From positions 54,859,718 through 54,923,717 of the forward strand of contig OW387136.1 of the NCBI GenBank assembly GCA_936440205.1: a stretch of DNA of 64,000 bases, read 5' to 3'. The DNA is from Lepidonotus clava (taxonomy: Eukaryota > Annelida > Polychaeta > Phyllodocida > Polynoidae). The position numbers and the translations under genes were made by a program. The notes under the pieces are model-generated. The model saw only the letters and a list, made by a program, of their open reading frames with translations. It was not told the origin of the DNA and ran no database searches. Position 1 is the first letter of the stretch, and the number at the start of each line of letters is the position of its first letter. Below are positions 10,636-23,041 of the stretch, one piece after another.

Positions 10636-11070
10636 CAGGACCCGGGGAGGGGGGGGGGCACTGACTCTTTGAAGGTTACTCCCCACTGCCAAACTACTCC
10701 CCTACTTTAAAGTTTTCATGACTTACCCCTCTTGAATTTAAGTTGACTGCCCCCTATTTTTGGGGGCCACAGATCACCACCCCCCAAAATCGAAGTGTGT
10801 CAATACCAGAAAATATACAGAAATCACCAAAAATTGCCAAAGAAAACTTCTGATAGAATAACATTAGTCTTTCTGGGTGAAGTAGCAATAAGGCTAATTA
10901 CTAGATTATTGCCCCTATATTGTTCTCTGGACATTGTTCACCGCCCCCCTATTTTGCCTTTAAAGTGGCTGACTGCCCCTCAATTTTGTTGCTCACTGCC
11001 CCCCACTTGGCAGGTCCGTTTGGCAGTGGGTACCTTTTCAATCCCAAGTGCCCCCCCTGGGTCCAGGCAG
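10636..11070. mobile_element. MITE family C, copy 1
   Basis: Its termini are near-inverted: CCAGGACCCGGGG plus a G-run and GCACTGACTC at left; CCCAAGTGCC, a C-run and CTGGGTCCAGG at right. Subterminal CCCACTGCCAAAC and GTTTGGCAGTGGG are also inverted. The interior has the shared text GAAATCACCAAAA and TAGCAATAAGGCTAA. Six copies occur in the window and none has coding capacity. Confidence 0.85.
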
Positions 11071-11503
11071 ATAGTAAGGGAGGGGGGTGAGTGGGCAGTG
11101 ACAAGGCAGATGGTAGGGGAGGGGCGCGGGGGATTAACATAGGGAAGTTAAAACGGTAAAGCACCTTGTTAAGAGGGGATTAGGAACACATAGATGTCGG
11201 AGGGAGTAGGAGGGATCGCCCTGTGAAGGCTGATATACGTCTTTTGTATGGTTGTTGTTAAACACAGACCCTGAACCCTATAGAGTGTGGGGGCGTGGGA
11301 GCTCGTGCTGTTGATTCAGTTTTTGTGTAATTGTTTTTATTGGTTTTGCGACTTCTTTTTGGAAAAATCCTCCTTCCATTTTATCATCTCAGTCACCATA
11401 TAAAATACAGTTTCTATAGATGGAAAGATATTTTCACTTATTTTCCCAAAGTTGTTAGATTATATTTCTACTGTTTTGGAAAAGATATATGAAGCTTTCT
11501 CTT
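11071..11503. other. Gene-free stretch
   Basis: Purine-rich and then AT-rich unique sequence; nothing recognised. Confidence 0.5.
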
Positions 11504-11714
11504 AAGCCCCATACCCACTAGGCGATTTTAGCGGCGACTGCGGGCAACTGCCAGAATAGTGGTCATATGGTCACAAATTCAGATCACCTGTTAGTATGTA
11601 ACATTTCAATATTACATACTAACAGATGATCTGAATTGGTAACAACTTTACGAGCTATTCTGGCAGTTGCCTGTCAAATGTCGCCAGTAAAATTGCCTAG
11701 TTGGTTTGGGGCTT
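11504..11714. mobile_element. Palindromic MITE, family G, copy 1
   Basis: Nearly the whole 211 bp folds on itself: AAGCCCCATACCCACTAGGC at left against TAGTTGGTTTGGGGCTT at right, and ACTGCCAGAATAG against CTATTCTGGCAGT further in, with the centre near 11610. The outer sequence AAGCCCCAT recurs at the ends of 33712-33924. Confidence 0.88.
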
Positions 11715-12292
11715 TAGGCCGCACACAAGAGGAAGGCCAGATGTATATTGGATTTTGATACAATATAAAGACAGAATTTGTTGGAAGTGTGAAGGTATAT
11801 TTCATGTATTCATGTTACTTTGATACTAAAGAAAAACCCTTTATCAGTACCATTGGCAGGGTGGTTGGACAGTTAACTTCTAAACTCAAAATTGCATACA
11901 CTCAACTACCCATACAATGGTCATGGCCCAACATTATACATTATACCCCCTGTATTCCTATCGATAACATGTTAGACCCCCAACCGGTTAACCATCGTCT
12001 CATCTTATTCTCACTTTCATTGGGAATATAACAATAATATTTTCATGACCAGAACATATAAACAGAAATTGTTTTTAAGTATGCAGCTATGTTTCACGCA
12101 TGTACATTTTATGCTCCCTTAATACTACATATCTGTATCAATATCAATGTCCGGGTGGTTTGGCGGTTACCCCTGAACTGAAAATCATTCACCCAAAAGA
12201 TGATCATTCTCCAACATTATACTCATTCTATGCCTATCAATGTCATATTAGACCTGCCTACTCTTAACACATCACCACCTCCCACCACCGGT
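11715..12292. other. Gene-free stretch
   Basis: AT-rich. Two short related passages (ACATTATACATTATACCCCC near 11930 and CAACATTATACTCATTC near 12213) hint at an old duplication. No gene seen. Confidence 0.45.
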
Positions 12293-12392
12293 CGGACGCC
12301 GGTGGGACGCTGGAGGGACGCTGGAGGGACGCTGGAGGGACGCTGGGCGGACGCCGGTCGGACGCTGGGCGGACGCCGGTGGGACGCCGGGT
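12293..12392. repeat. 11-bp minisatellite, about nine units
   Basis: Units GGGACGCTGGA and CGGACGCCGGT alternate irregularly. A related but separate 12-bp repeat (GGGGGACGCTCG) lies at 15680-15718. Confidence 0.88.
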
Positions 12393-12779
12393 CGATACCC
12401 CCCAGATGGTACCCCTCCTCCACCATGATACAACTTGTATTTTTATCGACGATCTGATTACTCACCGGGCGGTCCACAAAGGTGGGGCGCGGGTCGTACG
12501 GACGGGTCGTACGGCCCGGAGGGGGTTACATGGGGTAAGGGGCGTCTGATGGACCCTACTCTGATATCAGAGGGATCTCTGGTGGGTGGGCTTTCATATT
12601 GAAGTGTTCGGTCGATTATGTGGAGATCCCTAGGTCTGGTGTTGGCTCTCGAGTGTTCAACGAAGCAGATCTCTCCTAACGAAAATCTATTTGTACAGTT
12701 TTGGCAATTGCTTGTTAGTTCGTAATATAATTATCAGATATCACTATATTAAGGAACGTATAGGAATACACACACACAT

Positions 12780-12783
<4 letters not shown>
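12393..12783. other. Gene-free stretch
   Basis: Unique sequence with short doublets such as GGGTCGTACGGACGGGTCGT near 12490. Nothing else recognised. Confidence 0.45.

Positions 12784-12811
<28 letters not shown>
12784..12811. repeat. (TA)n microsatellite
   Basis: About 14 uninterrupted TA units. Confidence 0.95.
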
Positions 12812-12817
<6 letters not shown>

Positions 12818-15800
12818 ATATAAAGGTATATATTGGAGTAAAGCTCATGTAAACTAATTGCAGACTTCATTGTTTTGTTTTCAGAAGCAGATGGAAAGAC
12901 GGTAGTCAGATTTCGAAAAGTTCCCACGTAATTGACCAGCAAGCCTATGTCACAGTGTGATAATTGGAAATTGTAGGATGATATGTTACACAATGTGCTT
13001 AAACTATACAACATGTTCTTCTTACTGTCACAATGCAAAAATAAACAAACAATAAACAGTAAAACTAATGACCTTGCTTTCCAGCTTATTATTTTATTTC
13101 ACTTCTGCTCATAGGATAAAAATAAAACACTACAGAATACCTTTAAAGTCTCCTTGTCATTGAGTGACCTTGGCCCCGGGGGGCAGTCATGCGCAGTCGG
13201 CCCCCAGCACCAGGCCCCTGACGGGTGTGCCGCATCGATCTACCACCCGATCGACAGGTGCCGATATGTGCACATCGCCCGCTCGGCTGGCCACAGCTGG
13301 CCGCAGCCGCCCACACGACCGGCCGGCAGGGGGTGTGGGTGTGGGGGGCGACGTCAATTGAATGACATAGGTTGTTGTGATGCAATCTTACTTTCCCTTT
13401 TCTCATCGTAATGGTTGGATCAAGGTAACAGGTTTGACTGATTTTGTACTTTCTATGTTTTTTTCCATTGTATAACTATTAAAAGGTTTCGATATAAGGG
13501 GTTTGATTTATTGTAATTTTTATCTAATTCCACATGAGCTATATACCGATGAGGGAAGCCTGAGTGACTTTAACGCACTTAGATCTACTCACTGTAAAAA
13601 ACACAAGGGGAGTAAAGCAATATTGATGTTATCATGTAGGGCCTTGTTAGTCAAATGATTTATCATTAAAATTATCCTTATAAGCCTGCGTGAATTTCAA
13701 GTATCTTTGATATACCTATCTAGTTAATATATAGCCTATTTAAAGTTCAAAGACAATATCATAGGCTTACAAACGAACCCTACTTAGTTTTGAAGGTTTT
13801 CAATGTTTTTTTTCTGAGAAGGTTCGTTCCTGTTCATTGATCCTATAGAGTGATATTATCTTCCAACATATATGTCCCTTAGTTCTATAATAGTAACAGT
13901 TACCTTATAATAAGCCCCCGGCGCCGACTCTGTCCCCTACTGGTCTCTCTGCCGGTACCCATCCCCCCCTCCCCCAACACCCCCCTCCCCCACAAACACC
14001 TGTTCACCGCAAACATCGATCCGAAGATCAATCCGACCTGGAAAAAAGCAAGTAGTCCCGGCTGGTCGGTCCCCCCCCCCCCCCGCTCCCCCTCTGTGTT
14101 TGGAGAGTGGGCCGTGTTTGTCGGGTCGATGCAGACTCCGCCCGGAGACCAACTGTTGCCCACATCCGGGACCTGGCGTCCACCTGTTGCCGGCGTGAGG
14201 GCCGCCGGTACACTGCCTGACTACTCAACGTAAGCCCGTCATCAGTAGAGGGTTGGGGGGTTATGGGGTGTGGGGAAATTCTGAAATCCTTTGTATAGAT
14301 TAATTGAATTGTTTTCTAATGTCTCAAAGTAAAGCTGTAAATGAGTCATAATGCTTTGATATCTGGGATATCTGAAAGGATCCGCGGCAGTCACCGTGTA
14401 GGCAGGTCCTACAGAAACAAATACAAAAGTGCTGGACAGGGACTATAGGCCTATACAAATAGACAAAAAGGGACAATTAGATCTATAGGATGGCAGGATT
14501 AGGTGGCCACATGTTGTGGCCACATGTTCTACTCAATGGTATAATGCCAGCGACGATATATGGATAGTCATAGGTCTGTGTGAAAACAACCACGTCTATT
14601 CTAATAGATAGTTCTGATACAGGAAACATTAGCTATATCTTTCATTCATATTTATATATAATCAAATACAATTTAAACATTTTGGCACTACCGTTACATA
14701 AACTTTGCTTGGCCTCAATCCTTTGGTGTCGCCTGGGTAAAAACAAATTCTTTATATACTACTCACACTAGAAACGAGACTCCCAGCAGGCACACACCGA
14801 CTTGTCGTTTAATACTTTCTTTAAAGTATTTAAAGCATAATTATTAAATTCACTTCAATACTTCTGGTCGCATGTGGCTCATCCTGTCAGTGCAAAGTAC
14901 CCTATTTACTACTGTGAGTCTTACAGGTTACAGTTGAGTGGCTCATCAGAGGTTGGGCTAAGCCAACTTTACATGTTATGTCAAAACAGAATAACCACAG
15001 CATTATATCACCGAAGTGATGGGTACTTTATATCGTAATTGAAGTAGATACTGTTTCAATGCTTGTTGCATGTGTCAGTTCACATCTTTATTACAGCCTC
15101 GTGTTCATATACTGTTCCCAGTACAAGGCACCCCTGAGTGAACCCCCCATCTGTGTATACTACTTACAGCGACCCCAATACTACTTACAGTGTGAGCGAC
15201 TCCTGGGTGAATGTCCACTCTGTATATACTACTTAGACCGCGCGCGCCTTTTATTTTAGATTGCTAGTTTCCTTGTCACCTGCCGAGACTTTCCGAGTTC
15301 AGGCGTTTTCACCAAGTATACATTTATAAAGGAACAAATTCAATTACAGAAGCACTGGGAACTTCATGTGTGAAATGAATACGTGGTTTTGAATAAAGCG
15401 ATGGTAGGCCTATATATATGCGCATGTGTTTCCAGGTAGATCGACACAGACCTAGAAAAGTTGCGATATTGTTTACCTTAAATAACGACATAACGTACAT
15501 CTGTTGTTACCCATATCATATACCCCGTAACGACCGGGGACGTACACAATGACGTTAACGGGCAGGGTTAACAAGACGTGCACAAAGAAACAAGATGGCG
15601 GCCATGGTGACCTTGGCGGGACCTTGGCGTGTGGGTGACACCTCCAGTCAAAGGGGACGCCCCCTGAGACGGCCCTGAGACGCCCGGGGGACGCTCGGGG
15701 GACGCTCGGGGGACGCCCTCCGTACCAACACCTTAAGATGGATGACCTGTTACTAGTGCTATAATGAGGGGGTATTTACTGTATTATTACGCTCTTCTAA

Positions 15801-15835
15801 AATGATCGGTCACCCATGCTTTGTTACCCATCCTT

Positions 15836-15837
<2 letters not shown>
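12812..15837. other. Gene-free stretch of about 3 kb
   Basis: GC-rich patches at 13150-13350 and 13910-14230 sit in AT-rich unique DNA. Near 15591 AAGATGGCGGCCATGG matches the YY1 core, beside a 12-bp minisatellite (15680-15718). Short ORFs here show no recognisable protein. No mobile element recognised. Confidence 0.45.
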
Positions 15838-15922
<85 letters not shown>

Positions 15923-15951
15923 ATATATATATAAGTTATATATATATATAT
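15838..15951. repeat. (CA)n then (TA)n microsatellite
   Basis: About 40 CA units with one interruption near 15879, followed by TA-rich sequence. Confidence 0.95.
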
Positions 15952-16899
15952 TATATGCTTTGGCAATACACATTTTATATTCTATCATAACACCTCTTGT
16001 GGTTCAATTATACTTTCCGTGAGCTTCGCATGTGTCTATTTGGTTATATATCTTCATGTACCATTTTCAGCCCAACGCACCCTAATCTCCCCACCCTCTG
16101 AAGGCCTGGCGCCCACGTCCTACCCGTACCCCTCTGTCTTTATCAGTGTGCCCCGGCCGGCGGTGACCGGCTGTCCGGGGCAGATAGGGCCGGGGACCCG
16201 GGCTCAGGGCACGGGGCGTGGTCCGGCCTCCTCCCGGCCTTTGTCCATCCCTCTCCCGGCCCCTCCCCGGCCACACGCCTGTTCTCACGGCGTCGGGTTC
16301 CCGGGGGGCGGTCAGCTGGGGAGCGCCGGGTGGGGACAGGGAAGGCACTGGAGCGGAAAGTCGTAGACGGACTGATAACGGACGGTTAGCCTTCTTTGGT
16401 CTTTTTAAGGGGCGGATAAGGTGTGAACGTTGGTGAATACAACCCCATAGGCACCGTGCTAAAAGAACCCTTTTCTCAACATTTTGCGTGTTCTAAGATA
16501 TATAGAACCTCTTAGTAACTTATGTTCTTCATTTCATATCCAAGAATATACATGTATTGTCAAACCCTTTGAGTTTAATGAATAGTGAAGTATGTTTTTC
16601 AATAAATAAACATTTCCCGCCTTCCTCCTCCTATACCCTTACCAGTGGTATTTATGGACTTGTTCTCACCAAAGAAAATGATGGTGAGAAGGGGGTCCCG
16701 AATCCGAGAATGTATCTGAAACACATTGTCTTAGTAGTATGCTCACCCGGGTAAACCCACACTTTTCATATGCTACTGACACCCGAGGAACCAAGGAACC
16801 TGGGGTTGTTACCAATTAAGTTCCAAACTTCAAAATTTGGTGCCATTTCTACACTTGATTTTCATTGCTTACTGAACCAGGAATGTCAAACGGTAAATA
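15952..16899. other. Gene-free stretch, GC-rich 16070-16380
   Basis: The GC-rich part has many CpGs and a C-rich upper strand, but no convincing ORF. The rest is AT-rich and unrecognised. Confidence 0.45.
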
Positions 16900-17330
16900 A
16901 GTACACTCCTGGACCCGTGCCTATTGGGCAATAATTCATAATTAAACATAATAACCGTGTTTAATTAGCACTTAATTTTCAGCCAGCTCGTAGACAAAGA
17001 GACTGTTTTGACATGTTCAGTCTTCCCCCCCATGTCCCACACCATGTCCCCACCCCAGGCCACAAATTGACCATGAAATCTGACCGCTTTGTCGCCCTGT
17101 GACGTCAACATCACTCAGCCAATCAGAAGGCCGCTCCCCGCCACGCCTGATTGACTCTGACATCAAACCGAAACAATCCCAGACCCCCAGCGTCACATTA
17201 ATTGGCTTTATTATCGCCCAGTGCTGTGTCCACAGGGCCGAGATGTTATCTAAATTATATTAAATGATTTGACGACCAGGGAATTAACTGTTTTTTTTTA
17301 TTTCGGGGAGGCTGTGCGATGAAGCGTGAC
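16900..17330. promoter_or_regulatory. Candidate cis-regulatory segment
   Basis: This AT-rich, repeat-free stretch packs TTTAATTAGCACTTAATTTT (homeodomain-type cores), a perfect TGACGTCA palindrome at 17100-17107, CCAATCAG at 17119-17126 and CATTAATTGGC further on. Such clustering fits an enhancer or distal promoter, about 11 kb upstream of PRDM13. Motif matches alone do not prove function. Confidence 0.3.
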
Positions 17331-17467
17331 GTCTAGTGGTGACTAGGTGGGGCTCTGGGGGCTGTCACGGTTGATTTGGTCTAGGCGGTAAGGCACTGTC
17401 AGCATGCCAAAAGGACCGGGGGGGGGGGGGCTTTGTCAATGCCAGCTTTAACATACCATAGTGCTTA

Positions 17468-17829
17468 CCCAGGCAAGCAGCGACGTAACAAGCATATTCT
17501 GTGACTGTACTCTTTTGATTAGTCTGTAACCTGTTCAGTTTTCACATAACAATTCATTATTTTAGGTTAAGTTGAGACTAACTAAAGATGAACATTATAA
17601 TAACATTATATTTTAGTGAAGTTGAGACTTTACTTATAAATAATGTTTTAATAACATTATTATAATGTGAAAGGACGCTACAAGAATGTCACAATTATGT
17701 TACAGAGTGATGTTGCAAAGTAAGGTTCTAAAGACATTTGGATGCCATCAAAATAACATAACAAGAACCAAAGCAGAACTTAACAGAATGTTGCTGCAAC
17801 GTTATAATAACGTCATATTCTTGCCTGGG
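17468..17829 (+). mobile_element. MITE family A, copy 3
   Basis: The best-preserved copy, 362 bp, with perfect 10-bp ends CCCAGGCAAG and CTTGCCTGGG. Flanking TTA and TAA extend the symmetry, as either a 3-bp target duplication or part of the inverted repeat. The internal palindrome AACGTTATAATAACGT sits near the right end. Confidence 0.9.
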
Positions 17830-18499
17830 TAAGGAAATTATCGTAGCCTTCATATAGGCCATTGGGCCACACCATTTGGTTTTGTCTGCAGAGAGAATGG
17901 GCATTCATTGAAACTGATATACATCTTATCACATGCATCTATTATTGGCCAGACAGGGTGACTTATCTGGTACATGTAACTGTTTATTGGGAAATAATTA
18001 CCTGCTGACATTCATGAAATATTGATAACTCTTTGTATCAAGTAATATAACTTTTTATGTAGTCATATCGCGAAAACATGTATGGTCTTCTTTCCATTCC
18101 GTAATATGGACAATGGAAAAGGTAGATGCCACAATCCATTTTCATCATCGCCTAACGCAGTATAGGCCTAATTTCAGTTGGGTACTTACAGCCCTTCTGT
18201 ATAAAATCAATGGATGTTCATTTAGTCCGCGTCCCAAAGTAGTATGAAGCATGTGTACGGACCATGTGTACCACCCAAAGTATAACGGCCGGGTAGGAGA
18301 GGAAATCAATTCACCGACAGTCGTACCAGACGTCAAACAGGCCAGCCACCCTGTTATTACCCAGAATGCCTCACTCAGACCCCCAGAGATAGAGTTCATG
18401 GTAAAGGATGGGTATCAGCCCCCACGACATCCCTCCGTATTGTGGGTTTAGCTCGCAAAGTCCATCATTTCAGACACGCTGTCAAAACACCATTATAGC
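17830..18499. other. Gene-free stretch
   Basis: AT-rich unique DNA; short ORFs on both strands show no recognisable protein. Confidence 0.45.
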
Positions 18500-19340
18500 C
18501 CGATTACCTTAATCACTATAATTTCCCGCCTTTTCTGTGTCCGCCCCGATGTCGTCTGCTCGCTAACCGCCTGATGACGTCACGGGAGGGAGGGTTGGCT
18601 GGGAACCGGCGAGGTGGGCGCCATATGGCCGCCACCCCCAGCCTGTGGTTCCCATAAAAACAAACCCAGCAGCTGAAAAAAAGGCCACAGAGAGGAAACA
18701 TAGCTCGACGGACGCTTGTTGACCGACGAACGAACTAGAAATTAATATCTATTTGATCACACGTAGATTGCATATTAAAGAGCGGCAGCCTGTTGACCCA
18801 ACGTCGGAGGGTGGGTTATGTTGGGCCGACTGTTGCCTCCCTACAGAATGAACCCCTGACGGCGTCCCCATGTTTGACGTCCTCCGGAGTGGGCACCGGA
18901 ACTCGTGCCGCGCGCGTGCGCACAACTTGTTGCCGCTGGTCGTCGTCACGCGCGGTACAAGCGGAGCGTCCGTCCGCCATGTTGTCCCGACACCTCCTGT
19001 GTTGGGAGATTGGTGGTTAATAAGCTCTGTGGGGGAAGATTGGAGGTTTAATAAAACCTCCTCCCTCACGTTGTGGCAATAAGTCTGTGGTGGGGACTGT
19101 GGCGTCGCCTTTCTCATAATTAAAGCCCGCCGCCGTCGCCATGTTTAAATCCTCTCAGGACACGATTGTGTAAGCCGGCTACAATGTGTGTTTACCTTTC
19201 CCTCAGAGAACCCACACCGCTGTTACACTAGTCTTTTTTGGTCGCTACAATCGCTTCTTTTTTTCCCTACCGCCAACCACATATTAGGGGTCAAGTTTTA
19301 TTAAAAGCCCCGTTCGACCTCGGGCCGTCAGAGACGGTAA
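18500..19340. promoter_or_regulatory. Candidate CpG-rich promoter-like region
   Basis: CpG-rich DNA with TTTCCCGCC (E2F-type, 18522-18530), a perfect TGACGTCA (18575-18582) and two GCCATGTT sites (YY1-type, about 18977 and 19139). GGAGGTTT/AAACCTCC at 19042-19061 forms an 8-bp hairpin. No ORF looks real, so any transcript would be non-coding or spliced elsewhere. Confidence 0.3.
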
Positions 19341-20123
19341 AACCGTTAATTTCTCATTAGACTCTCATTTGGGGAACACCTTGAGGCTTCCCATGGTGCA
19401 ACAGTGTGTACAAATACAGCCAATCAGCGACGCCCTTACATCCCACTCCAAATCACCAAGTGAGAGGGGAATTGGTGTTTTTAGCCGGGTAACCTTTCCG
19501 CACCCGGCGACATTTGAGAAGAACTTTCTTTATTTCCCTGGGCTGGGATGATGGATGTTTAAAAAACGAGATAGAGTTGTTTTTGTGGGTGATAATAGAT
19601 GAAAGGAGGCTTACCGTGGGCAGCCCCCACGTGGTCGGCCACACGGGCCATAGCCACAATACAAGTTTCCAATGAAAGTGAGAGTGGCCAGAGTAAATTG
19701 GAAACTTGATACTCTTTGAACACGTGTAAGCTATGAGGAACTTGTTTCTGGAATCCTAAAAAAAATGGAATGGAATCGGTATGACTCTAAGCGTAGGAGG
19801 AGTCTTCAATGTAGAGTTTCAGAACTTAAATTCAAATTCATTGACCAAAGATTTTAATACTAAATGTATAATCATATCGTGTGCATGACTCAGTATTGTG
19901 TATTATGGGAATATGCGTGGCCAAACCATGTTTGAGAAGCTACACATTTTAATCATTCATATATTTGGAAATACTTTGGTTGTTCCCTTTGATAACAGGC
20001 CTTTCTTTATGGTTCTGGCAAGACCTCTGTTTTTAGATGAAGGGTGGGAGTACAAGGGTATATTCGTCCGAGAGTACACAAGAACAAACACATTCTAGGG
20101 GTCTATGTCTTCTTTTATTACAA
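19341..20123. other. Gene-free stretch
   Basis: Unique sequence; nothing recognised. Confidence 0.45.
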
Positions 20124-20260
20124 TGGCGGATCCGATGGGGGGGGGGGGGGAGGGGGGCAAGGGGGGCTATACCGAGGCATAACTTTTGTGTGAATAACTT
20201 AACTTGTTGATTCATACAAATATGATTTTCTTATATGTGGAGAGAGGGAGGGGTGCCCAG
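20124..20260. mobile_element. Family D fragment
   Basis: TGGCGGATCCGATG followed by a G-run resembles the left terminus of the elements at 8035 and 28582. The right end is not recognised. Confidence 0.45.
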
Positions 20261-21604
20261 CCCCTAGATGACTTACTCAGACTCCTGATTATGTTAGACC
20301 TGCCAACCCTACACATCATGCATGCCACAAGCAGATAAGAAATGTATCAATCCTGACAGCACCTCCAGGTTGACACGGGAGCTGCGAATAACCCACTCAA
20401 TAATAGACTCTTGACCACCTTTCTATTTCACCCAGGGCCAGCTGGTCTGGAAGGATTTGACCTCCGTAAACATGGGGGTATGATAAGGGGTCGGACTTCT
20501 ACTATTTGCTCCCAACTGGTCAGAAACGTGTGAAACATTGGGAAGTTAACCAGGTTTGTAATGTTGACACTTCGGATGAAAAGGGTTAAGGGTGTGACCT
20601 TGTTGATTTAGAGTATTTACTGTACGTGTGGATTGTGATAAAGTACTGTGTGGCATTTCAGATTAGATTTAGGCGCATTTATTCGGGTTTCGCTACTATT
20701 TGATTGAAACTCTTTAAATCAACTTGACAATAACCAATGCAATGATAAATTGCATGCGTTTAGCAGTCAATCAAAATCATATACATGTTATAGGTCTCCC
20801 TTAATAAATGGGATGACTTCTCGAAACGCGATGTCATGTATGACGTTCTCTAGGTGTCTTTGTAATTGATATAATTTCCTTTATTTTTGGAACCATAATT
20901 CGTGCTTTTTGTGCCATTGTGTTGCAATGTCATTGTAATAGGATATGAATAATCCACAATCATTTAGACATGATGGTTATAGTTTGCACGAGTCTGACGT
21001 AGGCCTATACACCAGTGACAATAAATGCCAAGAATGTCGAAGTAATCAATTACGTCCGAACAATATCATGGTGCCAAATAAGATAGTATTAGCGTATTCA
21101 TACTACCCAGTGATTGTACATGTGCACATCCACCATGCACGTTAACTATGCATGACGCCAGGGCCCTATCATGCCCCACACACTGCCCACTTTTGGCTGG
21201 CCACCAGGAGTGGGGGGCTAAGATGGCAGAGACAAATGAGGTCCTGTCACGGCTACCCCATGTACCCCCCCCCCCCCATACCTGATACGATCAGTTAATA
21301 AACCCCCCGATACTAGAACAATACCCACAATATGCGACATGGCGGCTGTCCCCTCCCGCGCCACCCTCCCCCCGGTCCCCACAATACCCTACCTGATGGC
21401 TGTTCCCTCCCGCGCCACCCTCCCTGGTCCCACCCCTGCCAGGTCCCGACCACAACACGCCCCCTATCGGGCTATATCTGGGCAGGCGGGGTCCTTCGCG
21501 TAGCTGTTTTAGGCACCAAACCATATGCCTCCACTGAAGCGGGTAATGGGGGTATGGACACACCTGGTTAAAGCTGATCACTATCTGCACTGGCACTTTG
21601 TACG
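20261..21604. other. Gene-free stretch
   Basis: Mostly unique. Two short related passages near 21340-21425 (TCCCGCGCCACCCTCCC, twice) form a local duplication, and a C-run lies near 21267. No gene seen. Confidence 0.45.
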
Positions 21605-22460
21605 GAAATCTGTATGGCAACATTTAGCTGATGGCGATAATGTTGTAGCATTATGGGGTGTTTATATTCTAGAGAAAAGAAATGCGGAAAAACATAAGGA
21701 CTGGTTTAATTTGTAAGTAGGAAGGGTACTTTGGTTCCAAGGTCATTCTACTACTATTACTGTTGATATACACATCAAAACTTCTGTTATTCTAGAAGAA
21801 AATGATTACTTATCTTCAAAACTTATGAATAATGACAATCATTATCTAAATTCTCAGCAGTAAGTAGTATATGGAGTAGGAGGATTGGGATATCGACAAA
21901 TCTATATAGCAACATTTAGCTGATGGTTATTGTATTGTAGCATCATTTGGTGTTTATGATAGAGAAAAGAAATAGGAAAACATAGATCCTACAAGAGGTG
22001 TACATTAGTAGAGGTAGGATGGAGGACTTTTTGTTTCACTTGAAAAAAACCCAGAAATGGTTAGGTAGTTCTGAGACACTATGGTTCCAAGGTCCTTAGA
22101 CCACACGACGATTTTCCACCACCAATAGTATTGGCTTACACTTGCAAACTTGATTACTTGCAAAACTTCAGGCCAATGATACATTCATTCATAATATCTC
22201 AGTTCTCACCAGTAAGTAGTATATGGAATAGGAAGATTGAGATACCCGCACTTAAATAGAGAAATAAATGGGGGGAAATATACAGATATCAATATGTAAT
22301 TGAGAAGTGCGTGTGTGTGTGTGGGGGGGGGGGGGGGTTACAATATAGTAAAATGCGAATGAGACTACATGTAATTCTCAATCTCTTTAGACAACAAAAA
22401 CCTGTAATTCTAGAAAAAGAAAAGATTACTTATCAGCAAAATGTAGGATAACCAACCAGA
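21605..22460. repeat. Diverged tandem repeat, unit about 300-350 bp
   Basis: GGCAACATTTAGCTGATGG at about 21617 and AGCAACATTTAGCTGATGG at about 21908 start two diverged units that share TATTCTAGAGAAAAGAAAT-like text, TGGTTCCAAGGTC, and CAGTAAGTAGTATATGGA at their ends. A third, partial unit shares the GATTACTTATC passage. No coding. Confidence 0.7.
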
Positions 22461-22840
22461 GTTAGAACCTGCGTACACAACTATCCCAAAGATTGAGTGT
22501 GTCCGCATGATTCAACATCTTGTCTTTTCTGGGCATTTCCTGGCACCTGACTTCCAGGTAGAGCGCCAGGAACTCGAGGTCCACCTGTCAGAGCACCTCC
22601 CCCCCCCCCCCCCCCCTGATTGACACCTGATGTGGTGACTGAGGACACGTGCACCCCATGTTGTGTTCGGCAGGCCCCCCTCAATATTGTTCTTCAGATT
22701 ATTAACCCCAAAACAAGTTTGTTTGGGGGTGAAGAGACTCCATTTCCTGTGTTTCCCACTACTTCTCTTTGCGAATCTCTTGTTTTCTCTCAGCGTTTAT
22801 TGATATAGAACCCCAACGGATAATCTATGTGAAATATTAC
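22461..22840. other. Gene-free stretch with a C-run
   Basis: A poly(C) run of about 17 lies at 22600-22616; otherwise unique. Confidence 0.45.
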
Positions 22841-23041
22841 TTAAAGGGGCATTCTCGTCCGTAAGACGGCCGTTTTTTGATGCGTTGTAACCCTCCTAAT
22901 GCCCCGCCAAATTCATGACGTGACCAATGACGTTGCGTTATTACGTTCTGAAAGGGCAAAACACGACGGCGGCCGTCGCGTCGTTAGGTTAACGTCGGCG
23001 TATGTAAGCTTGACAACACACGGGCGAGAATGTCCCTTTAA
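22841..23041. mobile_element. MITE with TTAA-type ends, family H, copy 1
   Basis: 201 bp with inverted ends TTAAAGGGGCATTCTCGTCC and GGGCGAGAATGTCCCTTTAA. A TTAA border is typical of piggyBac and Kolobok elements. The interior is CpG-rich (GACGGCGGCCGTCGCGTCG) and without ORF. Confidence 0.85.

Noticed and set aside
16019-16436. Open frames in GC-rich DNA
   Set aside because: Composition-driven; no domain and no splice context.
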